Source: Volvox africanus (taxonomy: Eukaryota > Chlorophyta > Chlorophyceae > Chlamydomonadales > Volvocaceae). Taken from it: DNA of 64,000 nt. How positions within the stretch are numbered: the stretch's first letter is position 1; each line of letters begins with the position of its first letter. Below the pieces are notes generated by a model. That model did no database searches. It was not told the DNA's origin and saw only the letters and a list, made by a program, of their open reading frames with translations. Both the position numbers and the translations under genes were made by a program. Positions 1 through 12,167 of this stretch are shown here, one piece after another. The stretch is from contig BSDZ01000116.1 of the NCBI GenBank assembly GCA_030268105.1, forward strand, positions 1,116,001-1,180,000, read 5' to 3'.

Positions 1-1671
1 GCCCAGTGTCCAGAGCCCAGTGTTCTTGGCGCAGACTCGGGAAACTTGAGCACACCCTGGGTGATCCAGCCTCACGCCCTCGAGTCCTTGCACAGTAGCC
101 GTCAGCGTTGAGTGTGTTTCCCTTGAGAAGTGGTGTAACGCACGTCAGCCAAATGGATGGTGGCCGAACGTGACGTCGGGCATTATATAGAAATATGCTA
201 TATAAGTGTGTGTGGGATAGGGGGGTACAGCTTCACCCATGGCCACTAACCTGACAGTCCCTACCTTCCACGGTATTTCGGGTCACCCTCATTCGGTCTC
301 CCATGCCGACTTCTCCGAATTCAGTGCCCTTCCGGGGTTCAGCACCCACCACCGGCATCCAGCGGAATCTGCCGAATCAACTAAGGCGTCAACTCCGCTC
401 CTGGTCAGCTCGCAGGTCACTATAATCGGGTCCTTCACCGTCCATCGACATGGGGGCACCCATGCCCTCCACCCGTTACATCATTCATTCATGGGTCTCT
501 GCTGCACAGCTTTTCTATTTTTCTATCTTCTAGGTATCTTGCCTTTAATTGGTTATTTTGAAACTACGGTTCAATCTTCTAATAAAAAATATTAAATAAT
601 TCTTATAATATTGAATGCGTTGGCTCTACACAAGTTCTCATAAAGATATTGGTTTACTTTATTTAATTTTCGCTTTCGTAATTGCTCATGATTACTTATA
701 CTGATGTATTAGTGGCTGCTGGCAGTGCCGATTCGCACACACCAACATACACAGACTCACAGACACACAGACACACAGACACACAGACAAAATCTCCTCG
801 GCTTCATCACACGCTCTGATCACGCCCTATTACCGTACTGACGACATACGTACTGACGTATTACCGTATGACAGTATGTGAGCCCATATATGTTATATAT
901 ATATAACATATATATAACATATATATAACATGTGGCTCACAGACCGCCATGTGCAGTACTAGGTCTCATCAAAACCTGCCAATAAGTTGTTTCCCATATG
1001 AAGGGGTTTTCCACCTTTTATCACCGTCCTCTTCTTTCCATCCCGTAGTGGGCAGGGGCTACACGAAGAAAGGCCAAAGCCATACAGCAAGGCCCCCAAG
1101 CCGTCAGGTAAAGCCTCTGCGCCCGGCGTCCAGTGTTTCTGTAGTAGTCAAATGCTGGCAAGTTCTCTCCGCCAAGATGCTGACTTGGTATTTTTGCACC
1201 TTCTATCCTGGCATTTGTGTGACGTGCAGTGTACGACTAGCTCTGTACGGCAGTACAGTTTTAGTGTAAAACAATGCCTTGAACTCTGTGGGTTTATAGT
1301 AGTACTTTTTCCCAATAATATAAAGCCATCGTACTTCTAATTGGGCGATCCTACTTCGTACTGCTACAATACTGCTGGATATATACGCATAACATATATA
1401 CTATTTTCTGTTAGTCATCTTCGCTCTGTTCCTTACAGAGATTTCATCATCATCACACAACTTCCTCGGTAGTACGCCTTTAACTCACGTTGTCATTTGC
1501 AATCTTGCTGTAAAATCTGTAACTTGCTGCAATTTGTGCGCTTTGTTTCGCAAATAACCGCTATGTGCCGACCATGAGCTTCTCTCGCGCCCTGCCTTTG
1601 CCTTTAAATGTAATCGGGTTACTTTGGTGCCATGACCCGATGTGTCCTACGGACGGCGGTACGGTATGTGG
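1..1671. other. gene-poor leading segment
   Basis: No gene is supported here. The open frames are short and lack conserved motifs. The stretch holds short ACAC-type repeats near 750-790 and an AT-rich repeat near 887-933 (listed separately). A 118-residue open frame at 239-595 ends in a hydrophobic run, but it resembles nothing I know and has no second line of support. Confidence 0.5.
887..933. repeat. AT-rich short tandem repeat
   Basis: Units of roughly 11-12 bp built on ATATATATAACAT repeat about four times. The array is self-complementary and could fold into a hairpin. No gene touches it. Confidence 0.7.
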
Positions 1672-2067
1672 GCAGTGCGGGAGGAGCAAGCGTGGCGAGC
1701 CCAGGTACTGATCGACGCGGGTGCAGACATTGAAGCGCTCGACACGTATGGTTACACGCCGCTGCATAGCTTGGCGTCTAACAAGTTAGCGATTTAGGCA
1801 GAGGCACTGCTGAAGGCGGGGAAAGATCCAAACCGGAAACCGATGAAGCCATGTATTGGTGAGCGGCCACTACATAGCGCTCAGTTTGCAGGTGCACACG
1901 AGGTTGAGGTGTTGATCGGCTACGGCTCTAAAGCTTGGGCAGCTGATGCTAAAACATGTACAATCAGCGTGAGATTCAGTTCCTGGACACTGAAGAAACG
2001 ATGGTTGCGAGCGAGTGGAAGGTGTTGTGAGCAACACTCATATACGGAAGAAAGTCAGATCGGTTAA
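1672..2067 (+). pseudogene. degenerate ankyrin-repeat gene fragment
   Basis: One continuous frame reads as ankyrin-repeat sequence interrupted by a TAG stop at 1795-1797. Before the stop it reads VLIDAGADIEALDTYGYTPL, the usual turn-helix start of an ankyrin repeat (GADIEA, then G-TPLH). After it come AEALLKAG and GERPLHSA, the helix and next-repeat start. The region past about 1950 loses the pattern and the frame closes at 2067. Ankyrin repeats mediate protein binding, so no specific function can be named. No start exon or splice sites are evident upstream. The stop sits where a repeat would run on, so I read this as a broken copy and not a functional end; a missed intron is the alternative. 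Confidence 0.6.
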
Positions 2068-4022
2068 TACGGCCCATGGAGGGGCCGGGCGCTTTGCTGA
2101 CTTCAACAGAAGGGTTAGAATTCGCTGCAATTCTCAGGTCCGTTGACCCGGCCTCGCTCAATGGAGGGGCGGAGATTGGGCGTCCATAATTAGTCTGGGC
2201 CAGGTCAGCTTGCAAGACGTTTCATTATTCCCGTCCTGGAGTTATGTGTATTACTTTTGAATTATCTCTCGATTGGATCGTCCGTTATTTGCCTGTCACT
2301 CTCCGGTGTGGAATAATGGATCGGTTGGTTACGGGTGCGGATGCGGTACACGGCTGTAGACCATGCGGCTGCCAGGTCGAGACGTTTTTGTAATCTGCTG
2401 CTGCTGTTGCTACAGAGATGTGTCACGTAGTATTGCACATAGTGTGATCAGAATCTATTTATTTTACTTCATCTAAATTCGCGCAGCTAGGGTGTTTGAC
2501 GTTACGAGGAGTGACGTTACAAACGGGGTGGGATTGGTTTCTAGGTATCCCGAACCGTAAGGGCGTCGACCAAACTAAACCCTACAGGATGTATTTTCAT
2601 TGTTCATTACTATTTAATGGCAGTAAGCGGATACCCTTGCTACTGTATTCATTGTTGCAATTAAGTTCCCCTGCATTGTCACGGTTAAGGAGCCAAAAGT
2701 TGTGTCGCGATCTCCCAGGGTCAGGGTCAGGGGCAGGGCTGATAGAGCAATGCATATCCAAAAACAAGAGAGACATGGATGGAAGAGAAATCATTTTGGT
2801 GTGCATTTGTTTACGAGTTCACTGACTCAGGAAGAAAGACAAAGTGGCTTTCAGCACATCTCAGCCCTGAATGGCACCCCAGCGACCGACTAGCCCTCGA
2901 ACACTGCTACGGATTCGTCAACCTTGCTTCGTGATACCCCCACCTGGGACAGCCGCCCCCGGCCCTGAGGCTCGGCCATCGACCTGCACTGTTTAGTTCC
3001 AGCTTTCGCCTGCGCAAACTTTAGCTAACCTATTGCACATTGAAGCCTCGTTGAAACATACGGAAGGCATTAGCGGCATGATGGCAGGCAACACGCACTA
3101 TCTAATGTACATGTTACCACGTGCATCAGGACGCACGCACTCGACAGGAGCAAAACTCGTCTTCATCATCTGTGTGTATCAGGACAATACGGTAGCAATA
3201 AAAAGCTGTTCTAGTGGCTCGGGGAAGACCTAACAAGCAAGTCCGGAGTAAAGTTTCGTTTCGAGATCCGCCACAAAACCACGAACATAAAGAGACGAGA
3301 TACTTGGGAAGTAACACCCCAGCAGGTCTCCTGGTGAAAAGAAAACACTGTGTTTTGCGCCTACAGCAAAAATCAGTCGAGGCCCCACCGCCTCCTGGCC
3401 CTGCCCGTTCTCCCCTATCCCGACGGTCAGTAGACTGCTTCGTCTACCGTCTTCCTCGCTCTCCAGTATGCGTGCATCTTCTTTCCTGTCGTCACTATTT
3501 CGGCATCCCCATCCTTGAAAGAGCCTCTATATATGGCGTCCGAAAACCTTGCCGCGTAAGAGATTCGGCGCGCTTTAGCAGTGCTTGAATACGTCGTACG
3601 AATCTTGAAATGCGGAATCTTTCTCTCTAGTTCTTGTTTAACGCCTTGCTCCTGTCTGCTAGCCTCGAACTATCTCACACACTCTTGTGTCCCAACTACC
3701 CTACACCAGTAAAGTGCTGCAAACACGCGTCCCTCTTCCTGGACCGCAGGCCCTGGCGATCCGATCACTCACTAACAAAACACTCCACGGTAATCCACGT
3801 CCCCCGCCGCCCAAAGCCCGGCCCGCACTGAAATCCTATAACCCTAATACCCGATACCATGGTTTCTGGTGGACCAACATCACCCGGGAAATACCATTGG
3901 CTACGGGCACAGGTTCCGTACCAGGCATCACGGATATTCCAAATTTGCATCCTTCATAAATGCCTTCGCTAAAGCCCGTGCTTTCTTTCCGCTGGTAAAG
4001 TTATATATAGACCTGCCAATGA
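2068..4022. other. intergenic, no gene seen
   Basis: Only short open frames without recognisable motifs, in both directions. Nothing with family resemblance or clear splice structure was found between the ankyrin fragment and the 3' end of the oxidoreductase gene. Confidence 0.5.
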
Positions 4023-7000
4023 TTACCAGTAGATGAGCCCGCCAATTTGCGTAATTTCACTCTCCAGTGCCCAGGCGGAGCGGTTGAGGTCAAAGCGTGA
4101 GCAGCCAGTGGCCGCCAGCTTCAGGAACTGTCGCCGATCCTGGAACGTAGACGCAGACGCAGACGTAGACGCAGACGCACACATGGGGGCGAGAGCGCAG
4201 AAAGCAGGCATAGGAGAAGACTGATTAAACACTGCATACTTCTTGAGAACCAACTGATACGCAAGGTAAACCCAAGCAGGACATAGCGGGGAGCGGGGTT
4301 CCTGTCGTACGTTTCGAAGTCCTGTCTGCGAGATGAGCGTTCTTGGCTGTCAGAAGCTTGGTCCTCGACTGTAGCGGGTATGTGCCCATCGCTCAAGTAA
4401 CCTCTCATATACAAGTAAGTGAGCCACTGCCGCGATTCCTCAAATAAGAGCGGAGACCTTTGGCAAGCAACTCGCCCATTTCATGATGGGCACGTGTGCA
4501 TGACTTCACAAATCTATCTAAGGGCCAGGCCGGCATACCTAAACTCCCAGCGTGCAAGGCGCGTACCTGTAGCGCCTCTGGCTCCTCGGGGTACCATACA
4601 CCGGGTTTTGTCTTGCCCTGCAGCACGCTTTGTGCGAAGGCTGCCGTGCTGTATCCCATGGACTGGCTAAGGTACTTGTGCACGAAAATGCCGGAAGAGT
4701 TCTTGCCGTTCATCATGTCCACCTCCACACGCATCGCCTGAATAAGCACAAGCGGAAAACACGAGGGAAGCATCCTAGTCAGCGGGACAGGCCTGCGTTT
4801 TCTGGCGATCCACGGCGATGCAGCCGTTATGTAATATGTGGCCGTTAAATATTAGCAGCAACCATATGGCAAGGCCTAGACGAAGCCAGAGTTCGCGTTT
4901 CCGTGAGACACTTGAGGCTTCCACATCCTAATATCAGTGTACCAAAGCAGCAGACGCGCATCATTCCAGAGGTTACAGACTGAAGGACGCACTATCCGCA
5001 CTGAATGAAAATGGGGCTGTGAAAGTGCGAAGCGAACATTAGGTCGTTGCAGTCGCCCCGTCTGATCAGTGCTCATATTGTCAGCTAGCATGTCACTCAC
5101 AAGCTTTCAGTACGTGCACAGAAATCTTTGTGGACTTCTATGCCTGGATCCTGAAAGATGGCTACTTTCCCAAGTCCCATTATCAAATAGCTCATTATGA
5201 CCATTATGCACATACTCACCACCGCCTCGCCCACAACCTTATCCAAACTGCGCACGAAGGGATCGGACAACGCCGCAAAGCGCTTGACGAAGGCCCGGTC
5301 GTTGAGCAGCTTGCGAGGAATCAGGCGCGCTGTCAGCCACATAGCCCAGTTCCAAATAAACGGGTCGGTGCCGAACCGTGCCGATACGTCTGGCACGCGC
5401 AAGTACTTGTGACCGGACACCACTTCGGGCAGGTTGTACAAGTACAGACCCTTGCGGCCGATTCCTGTGGGGAAAGGAGGTTGCGTATGGGACGTAAAGA
5501 AGAGGTAGGAAGAGGTTGGGGGTAGGAAGAGGAGGGCTGGGAAAAACTAGAGATTGGTGTAAAAAGGAGAGGAGGAGAAAAAGGGAGGAAAAAGAAAGAA
5601 GCCCATGGCATGTGAGGAGTTGCAACGGCATTGAACGAAATCTGCTTAGGGTTTTGGGGTTGCCCGGAACGGGGGAAATGGGAGGACGCTGCATGCCAAA
5701 TAATCTTGCAATCCTCAAGGCCTTTCTGTCAAAGTGCTAGCTTCCATTTCTCACACTATTCATCAAATCACAATCACGAGCACTAACATTTTCTTGGTCA
5801 TAACCATCATAACCACCGCTGCTCACCAGGTCCAAAGTCGACTTCGCGGCGGTTGCTGATCGGCGGCAGAATGACCTCCTTGCCGTCCTTGTACACGATG
5901 ACTTCCTCGCCAGCCAGCAGAAAGCTGGTTTCCAATATGGTCGGACCTGTACCACCGCTGCCCGCAGTGTAATAGCTGTACCGCAACCACTTGGGCTCCG
6001 AGCCCTCACCTGGGGTCGGATTAGGGTTTAGGGTTTTACTTACTTGGGAATAGGAAAACAACCGACAAACAATCGACACGGTGTCAGCCAGGTATGAGGC
6101 ACATGCGGAGAACTTACCGTGCAATTGACAAAATTAGAAAAACCAGCAGCGAGGACCAAGTCACAAGGAAGCATGGATGCGGATAACGATACGGATAACG
6201 ATACGGATGCGGATAACGATACGGATAAAGATACGGATAACGATATGGGTAACGATACGGATAACGGGTATTTACAGCGAAGCCAAACGGACTGGAAACA
6301 CAGCCAGGCGAGCGCGTAGATGAGTTACTTGTTTCAAAAACTTGAATGCGATGTCGACGAGGGTGCAAAGGGGGATTCCACAGAGATCTGTAGACGGACA
6401 TATTCCCGCTATGGACTCAATATCGGGGACTGCTCCTGCTCAAAACAGGGCCGGCCCGTAACAAGTTTTTGCTTTAACGTTTCACAACAAGTCGCGCACC
6501 TGGCACTGGTGCACGATAGTTCCATTCCTGGTCGTACTCTTGGCGCGCAATCGAGATGATGTGGGCCGCCATGACGTTTGAGGTGCCGGGGTAGATGCCG
6601 CCAGAGACGATCGCGGGAACACCCGCTGCCACAGCGCGCTCTGCGTACTTTGTTTTTGCGCTATGTTATACATGCAACAATGGGGCGACATTCCACGGGC
6701 TATGATTAAGTATGGAGCGTTGACGGGATTTTGACATCATTCCCAATAACGCGGCGTATTCCAGTATTTGTGATTGCGGTAACGAAGGAAAGAAACGCAG
6801 AAAGCAGCATCATACAGACTCGTGCAGCAAAAGCCATGACAAGATACGACACCGAATACGACACCAAATACCAATTCCCGATACGGAGGGGAATATGGTG
6901 GGGAATGAATTTGGGCTGGGCTTCCACGCACTGAGGCACACGTGGCATAGGCACGTTACGACATGCGCCGTGATCGTAACTTGGTGATAAGCTAGCATCC

Positions 7001-8210
7001 CTCGAAAGGCATGCACGGCAAGCCCAAGGACGATCCGGTCCTCTGGTCCATCGAGTCACATGCGCAACTCACTTTAGAATACCCCTTGGGCGGGGCATTC
7101 CAAAGCTTCATCAAGCGTTCGCTGGCGCCCCGAACGGTACGGCCCCTTCGGCCCCTTCCAAAACTTATCCCAATACGCATGTTTTCCATGTCAACCGAGT
7201 GCTGCGGCTGCTAATATTGCCAAATAGTTTAGAATATCTGCGTTCGATGTTTCTCAGCTCAACCTCAACACCCTGTGCCTAAACCTACCCCTCCGAATAG
7301 GGTGTGTCATCGCACACATCGATGTAAGCTGTGCGCGTCTCCAGCGCCGCCTCCAGAACAGCATAGTTCTTCGAGCGCTGGAAGGGCCCCGCGGTGTGGA
7401 TGATAAGGTCTGCATTCGTGTTGACCAGCAGTCCCTGCGGCACAGAGAGGCAATGATGTAAATACAACCTTTGGGTGGGGAGCCCAACATCCGGGAAACC
7501 CAACGGGGCATAGGGAGGGCACGAGGCGCAGACAACCTGTTGCTGCAGGTGCGGGTCGCCTGGAGTTATGCTTCAGGAACTGATCGGTTCTCGACATTTG
7601 GCAGACGCGGAAACAATGAGGGAAGTGTGTGGCGCATATTGCGTGCGGATTAAATCTCCCAAGGAGAGGGAAAAACCTGCATCTTTGAAGTTCATCATGC
7701 TGATCGATTTGGGCCAGCGCTCGTCTTATAGGAACGGTTTTCATGTTTGTGCTTAGGGGATTAGTTCCGCTGAAGTTGTGTTCTGGCCTTAAAACCAGCG
7801 TCGGCAGCCCTGATCTATCTATCTAACCTTGATCTAAGAACCGTCTGAGAAAAAAATACGCAACAGACGTTGCTCTAATTTGCTTTGGCTGACAATCGGC
7901 TCACACGAACAGAATCGGCGTTGGTGATGTCGACATGCTGGAACGACGCCTTGGACAGCTCTGGCCGTCGCGATATTGCCGCTTGATACGATGCATCACT
8001 CCTGCTTGCTAGGGTGATCTTAAGGTTTGGGAATTCCTTAATCAATGCAGACGCTGTCGAGGAGCCCACACGACCGGTGCCGCCGATAACCACAACGCGT
8101 GCATCTGGGACTGCTCCTGTCGCTGCGCATAAGATCCGTGGTCGAACGAGTCTTGCTACTCGACAGGTTGGAGTGGCATGCCTGACATGATGGCTGTGGT
8201 TCGCACGCAT
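4023..8210 (-). CDS. saccharopine dehydrogenase-like oxidoreductase (SCCPDH-type), 7 exons
   Basis: Exons on the minus strand are 8210-7905, 7434-7289, 6660-6500, 6009-5827, 5464-5220, 4737-4567 and 4139-4023; all phases agree and give 442 residues ending in TAA. After a basic, Ser/Arg-rich leader of about 37 residues that could be a chloroplast transit peptide comes the Rossmann nucleotide-binding loop VVVIGGTGRVGSS. Then follow family signatures: HTAGPFQ, YIDVCDDTPYSEG, VSGGIYPGTSNVMAAH, YYTAGSGGTGPTIL, VSARFGTDPFIWNW and PGVWYPEEPEAL. These mark the saccharopine-dehydrogenase-like family found in plants and cyanobacteria, whose substrate is mostly unknown; a true lysine-pathway role is not shown. 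The ATG at 8210 opens the first exon. Its 5' end faces CTU1 289 bp away. Introns 3 and 6 carry short tandem repeats. The last intron's acceptor lies directly against a GCAGAC-type hexamer array. Confidence 0.9.
4147..4182. repeat. hexamer array (GACGCA/GACGTA)
   Basis: Six tandem hexamers of GACGCA with GACGTA variants. On the minus strand they lie just upstream of the last acceptor of the oxidoreductase gene, so they form the 3' end of its final intron. Confidence 0.75.
6021..6040. repeat. short interstitial TTTAGGG-like telomeric motif
   Basis: About two and a half units of TTAGGG/TTTAGGG inside intron 3 of the oxidoreductase gene, next to the exon 4 acceptor. It matches the plant and algal telomere heptamer but is too short to be a telomere end. 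Confidence 0.5.
6172..6268. repeat. 12 bp minisatellite (GGATAACGATAC)
   Basis: About eight imperfect copies of GGATAACGATAC, some reduced to the hexamer GGATGC, within intron 3 of the oxidoreductase gene. Confidence 0.8.
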
Positions 8211-8499
8211 GATGGCAAATCAGCTGATGCACCTGCGTCAAAAGTTGATAACCTATTAGGTAATCACAACACGGAATAAATGAATATATAAAACCACTCC
8301 AACTGCCTTAGATTGATTTGCCTGTCACTGGTTGAATGATGAATTGAAGCAGATGCACGGAAGAAGCCAGACTTGCGTAGGAAAGTATTGCAGCAAACAT
8401 GGTTAATTAGTTCATCATTTCAATGATGTTTTGAATGTGTCAACCATGAACAACACTGCAACTTTGTAGTTTACCCACTCGCAGCAGAATTGCGGAAAC
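8211..8499. promoter_or_regulatory. shared divergent promoter region (oxidoreductase / CTU1)
   Basis: The 289 bp between the start codons of the minus-strand oxidoreductase and plus-strand CTU1. A TATA-like TATATAAAA lies at 8285-8293, about 207 bp before the CTU1 ATG and near the oxidoreductase start. No other known element is recognised. That it drives both genes is inferred from the head-to-head layout alone. Confidence 0.45.
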
Positions 8500-11400
8500 A
8501 TGGCCCGAAGGCTGTGTATAAAATGTCAGTCTTCCAAGGCTATGCTTAAACGCCCCAAAACGCAGGAGCAGGTGTGACTGACCTCCGGGCCGGGTTTTGC
8601 CGCCAACCTCCAATTAGCTGCCGCCTAAGGGTTTTGCGGCCACCTGCATGACAGGTTTGCCGAGAGTGTTTCTTCACGTTATTTGAGGAGGAAGTGCACG
8701 AGACAATCGTTCAGACCAAATTGTTCAAACCTGGAGAGAGAGTGGCCATCGCGGCATCGGGCGGCAAGGACTCCACCGTTCTGGCCCACATCATGACGAC
8801 TCTGAACGCACGCTATGGGTGCGTGTGTATGTCAGATATGGTGTATCTCTGTCGCGGGCCGTAAACTATCGGGGTGCGCCGTGGGTCAGCGCATGGCTTA
8901 TGGGTTTCGGAGCACCGCAACTTCGAGCCCGCCTTCAGTATCGTACGCTGTCTGAAAATCCATGCATTGCCCCCCGTTGCCTATCGCTTCGCTTTCCCGC
9001 GTCTCTGGGGCCTGTTGTGACCACCAAAACGATGGCTATAGGCAACCCAGCCAATGAACGAACCGACCTGGATGCCATGCTTAGTATAAGTAGATTATAT
9101 GTATGCATTTCGCGCACTGTACGGAATCAAATCTCTCTTGCGATGTTAGGTACGGCTTGGACCTTTTTCTTCTTTCCATTGATGAGGGCATCGCCGGCTA
9201 CCGTGATGACTCTTTGGAGACGGTTAAACGGAACGAGCTGCAGTACGGTATCGCTCTCAAGGTAGTGTCGTATAAGGACCTGTACGGCTGGACCATGGAT
9301 GAGATCGTGGCCCAGATCGGCACCAAAAACAACTGCACTTTCTGCGGAGTGTTCAGACGACAGGTAGGCAGGAAAGCAGCAGAAAATGTCACACAAGGAG
9401 CCCACGAGCACCTGGGGTTGGGAGTGGGGCGTTAAGGGGTGTTGTGGGATGTGCAGTGGGGATGTGGGACATAATGGTGGAGAAGACAGATGATGGGTCC
9501 TGGTACTGCTGCTGAAGAGTACAATACCTACGCCTGTTTGTCGGATGTCAGCGATTGTCTTCCTCTCCACGAAGGTTGAGGAGATGGGAAAGAGTGATCG
9601 TAAGGGAGTGGGGTGAGGGGAGTGAAGGGAGGGGAGGGAGGGGAGGGGAGGGGAGGGGAAAGGGGGGGAGGGGAGCGTGCCTGGGTTCCTACGGCCGGGG
9701 TACGTCGTTTTCCGTACCGCCAACCCTTACCAACATGCAAACACACACAAACACAGTTGTCGTATGCCAGCTTTCCTCCTCAGCCTTTCTTCTCTACGCC
9801 TTACTTTTGTACATATTCTGTATGCATTTCCTCATGTGCACACACACACACATATGTATGTATATGAATTGTTTGAGTCCCTTTGTTTGAGGACACAGTT
9901 CCATACTGTAAGCCCTAATAATAATCCATATACTGTAATAAGTCAAATATTTCAATAATATACATATAATTTTATTATCTTATATTATAAATATATGATA
10001 GGGTTTATAGTATATATTTATTATAATAATAATTGTTTTTTTATCTGTTTACTTATGCACACGCTGTCCTCAGGCTCTCGATAGAGGTGCCGTACTAGCG
10101 GATGCGAACAAGATTGCTACCGGACACAATGCCGACGATGTGGCGGAGACCGTCCTGCTCAACATTCTGCGGGGTGATGTGCCGAGGTACGACATGCCGA
10201 GCTCCGGACACCCACAGGGGCCGCCATGGACAGAGAGAGAGACACACACACATACACATACACACACACAAATATGCCTTATATGGTCTGGTTGTTTACG
10301 GGGCCATTTAGCCATTTACTCGCCAATCTGCCGTGTCGCTGTACCGGGGTGTTGGTGGTGTCCCCAGACTGGGCCGCTGCGCCAACATCATCACGGGTGA
10401 GGACAGCTCACTGCCACGCGTGAAGCCCTTTAAGTACGCGTACGAAAAGGAAATCGTGCTGTACGCTTACTACAAGAAGCTGGACTACTTCTCTACGGAG
10501 TGCGTGTATGCGCCGTTTGCTGCGCGGGGGTTTGCGCGGGAATTCATAAAGGACCTCGAGGTGCGGAGCTGAGGGGGCTGTTGGGAATGATCGATACACA
10601 CACATACACACAAGTGCATGAAGCTGCGTGGGAAAGACGAGCGATGCAATAACGCGAGAGGTGAGATCCGGGGCGTTTTCTTCCTGACAGAGCCAAGCCG
10701 CCAGCAAGTGATGGACGCGAAAGCAAAAGCAAGGGTCCAACAGGAAAATCGGTGCAACAGAAAGCTGTGCGACAAAGGAGTGGCGTAACGAGAGCAGACG
10801 GCCTGTAGAAAGAAGAGGAGCAAAGTGGCGACAAATGTGTTTTACGTGATGCCATTTTTCTGCTTTTCTTTGACTCAATTAGGGTTCACCCCAGACCCCA
10901 CCCCGCTCCACCCGGTAGGGCTCATTAGCAGCTCTTGAAGGGGGGAGCAAAACGGGAATGATCACATTGTGATTGGGAAAACCCACAGCTTGGACCGAAA
11001 ACTCTTTCCTCTGCACCAAACTCGCCCATCTCACTTTGCAAAGGTATACATACACACAAGCTCTCTTCATCTGTCAACCCATTTCCATAGTACATTCTTT
11101 TGTCTTTGGAGCTTCGCTTACCTTGGAAAACTTCATATCTTTGAACCGTCGTGATCCTTGCTCATATGTACATGTGCGTATACATATGTTCGTATGCAAG
11201 GCGGACAGACAGACAAAGCCGTGTGTTTCCCCCCGCACCAGCGCTTTGGTTCGGCCCGGTGGTCAGGGCCCCCTGTGCTCGTCCTTGCAGCAGGGCAAGT
11301 TGCCCAGCCACAGTGTAACCCCTAATACACCTAATATACATATATACACGTATACACATATACACGCCCCATCTGCTCCGATGGTACCCGCTCCCCCACC

Positions 11401-12167
11401 CCAAGGCCGCTAGGCCTATGGCGATCATCGACGTCATCCGTTCTGCGGAGGACTTCATCTTCACCACTGCCTCTGAAGACAAGCTTCCGCAGCCCCGCAC
11501 CTGCGAGCGCTGCGGCTACATCTCCAGCCAGCCAGTGTGTAAAGCCTGTGTGTTGCTGGAGGGGTTGAATCGCGGCCTGCCGCGGCTCGGGGTCAGCCGC
11601 ACACGGGGCCGCCGCGGTGAGAAGGCAGGGCTGCACCCAAACGTGGAGCGCATCGCAACGGCTCAGGCAACGGCTTCGGCGGTCAGGTCGACGGAATCGG
11701 GAATTGGTGCTGATAGAGAAGCGCTCGGCAGCAGTAACAACCTCGATGTTGTGGAGGTAGCCGCGGCACCGGTGTCCTCGTCGTCGTCGGTTGAGCCCCG
11801 GCCAGCGGTCGTAGCTGCTAGTGCTGCTCGGCCTAGGGAGGAGGAAGGGTGCGCGGCCGGGGGTGCACCGGCAACGGCCTTGTTGCAGGAAGCTGATGCA
11901 GGACAGGGGCAGGGACGCGCAGAGCGCAGTGCAGCAGGTAGAGCAGGTAATGCGGTGTTGGGGCTTGAGGGTAGGCATGTCAGCAGCAGCGGCAGCGGTG
12001 GGATTGAGTTAGGCACTGGATGTGCGGGGGAGGGAGGTAGCGGGCAGAGCAGCTTGGCGCTGCACGAGGCGCGGGGGGAGGGGCAGTTATCGAGAAGTCA
12101 TGCAGCGCACCGCCGGCCTGAGAGGACGTGGATTCAAATTGAGTATGAGGCGGAAAGCAGGACTTGA
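8500..12167 (+). CDS. CTU1: cytoplasmic tRNA 2-thiolation protein 1 (CTU1/NCS6), 6 exons
   Basis: Exons 8500-8571, 8655-8818, 9150-9363, 10074-10186, 10368-10560 and 11406-12167 join in phase to 505 residues. The protein acts in the cytosol with CTU2/NCS2, taking sulfur from URM1 to thiolate U34 of tRNAs for Lys, Gln and Glu. Visible landmarks in order: an N-terminal zinc ribbon CIKC...CREC; the PP-loop ATP site SGGKDSTVL; the CTFC pair in [45 protein letters not shown]; and a C-terminal zinc ribbon CERC...CKAC followed by [10 protein letters not shown]. Animal and yeast homologues end near that point at about 350 residues, while this frame runs on for about 170 residues of Ala/Gly/Ser/Glu-rich sequence. 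Intron 3 holds a G-rich tract, intron 4 an AC repeat and intron 5 a LINE 3' end. Identification is firm; only the length of the tail is uncertain. Confidence 0.95.
9601..9680 (+). repeat. G-rich purine tract in CTU1 intron 3
   Basis: About 80 bp of GGGGAGG-type sequence with many runs of three or more G. On the transcribed strand of CTU1 it could form RNA G-quadruplexes. It lies in intron 3, not in an exon. Confidence 0.8.
10233..10275. repeat. AC/AG microsatellite in CTU1 intron 4
   Basis: A short GAGAGA run followed by CACACATACACATACACACAC, within the 181 bp intron between exons 4 and 5. Confidence 0.8.
11202..11325 (+). mobile_element. 5'-truncated LINE copy (3' end only) in CTU1 intron 5
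   Basis: Begins GGACAGACAGACAAAGCC and ends CAGTGTAACC, matching the last ~120 bp of the 4.7 kb LINE at 27785-32523. It is in the sense orientation of CTU1 and about 80 bp before the exon 6 acceptor. Such short 3' pieces are what target-primed reverse transcription leaves when it stops early. It is followed by AT/AC-rich simple sequence, as in the full copy. TGTAA at 11313-11317 could act as a poly(A) signal inside the intron. Confidence 0.75.

Noticed and set aside
9127..9723. 198-residue minus-strand ORF rich in Pro, Ser and Leu
   Set aside because: It is antisense to CTU1 exon 3 and the G-rich tract of intron 3; no domain.
11331..11978. 215-residue minus-strand ORF
   Set aside because: Antisense shadow of CTU1 exon 6, which has clear family motifs on the plus strand.
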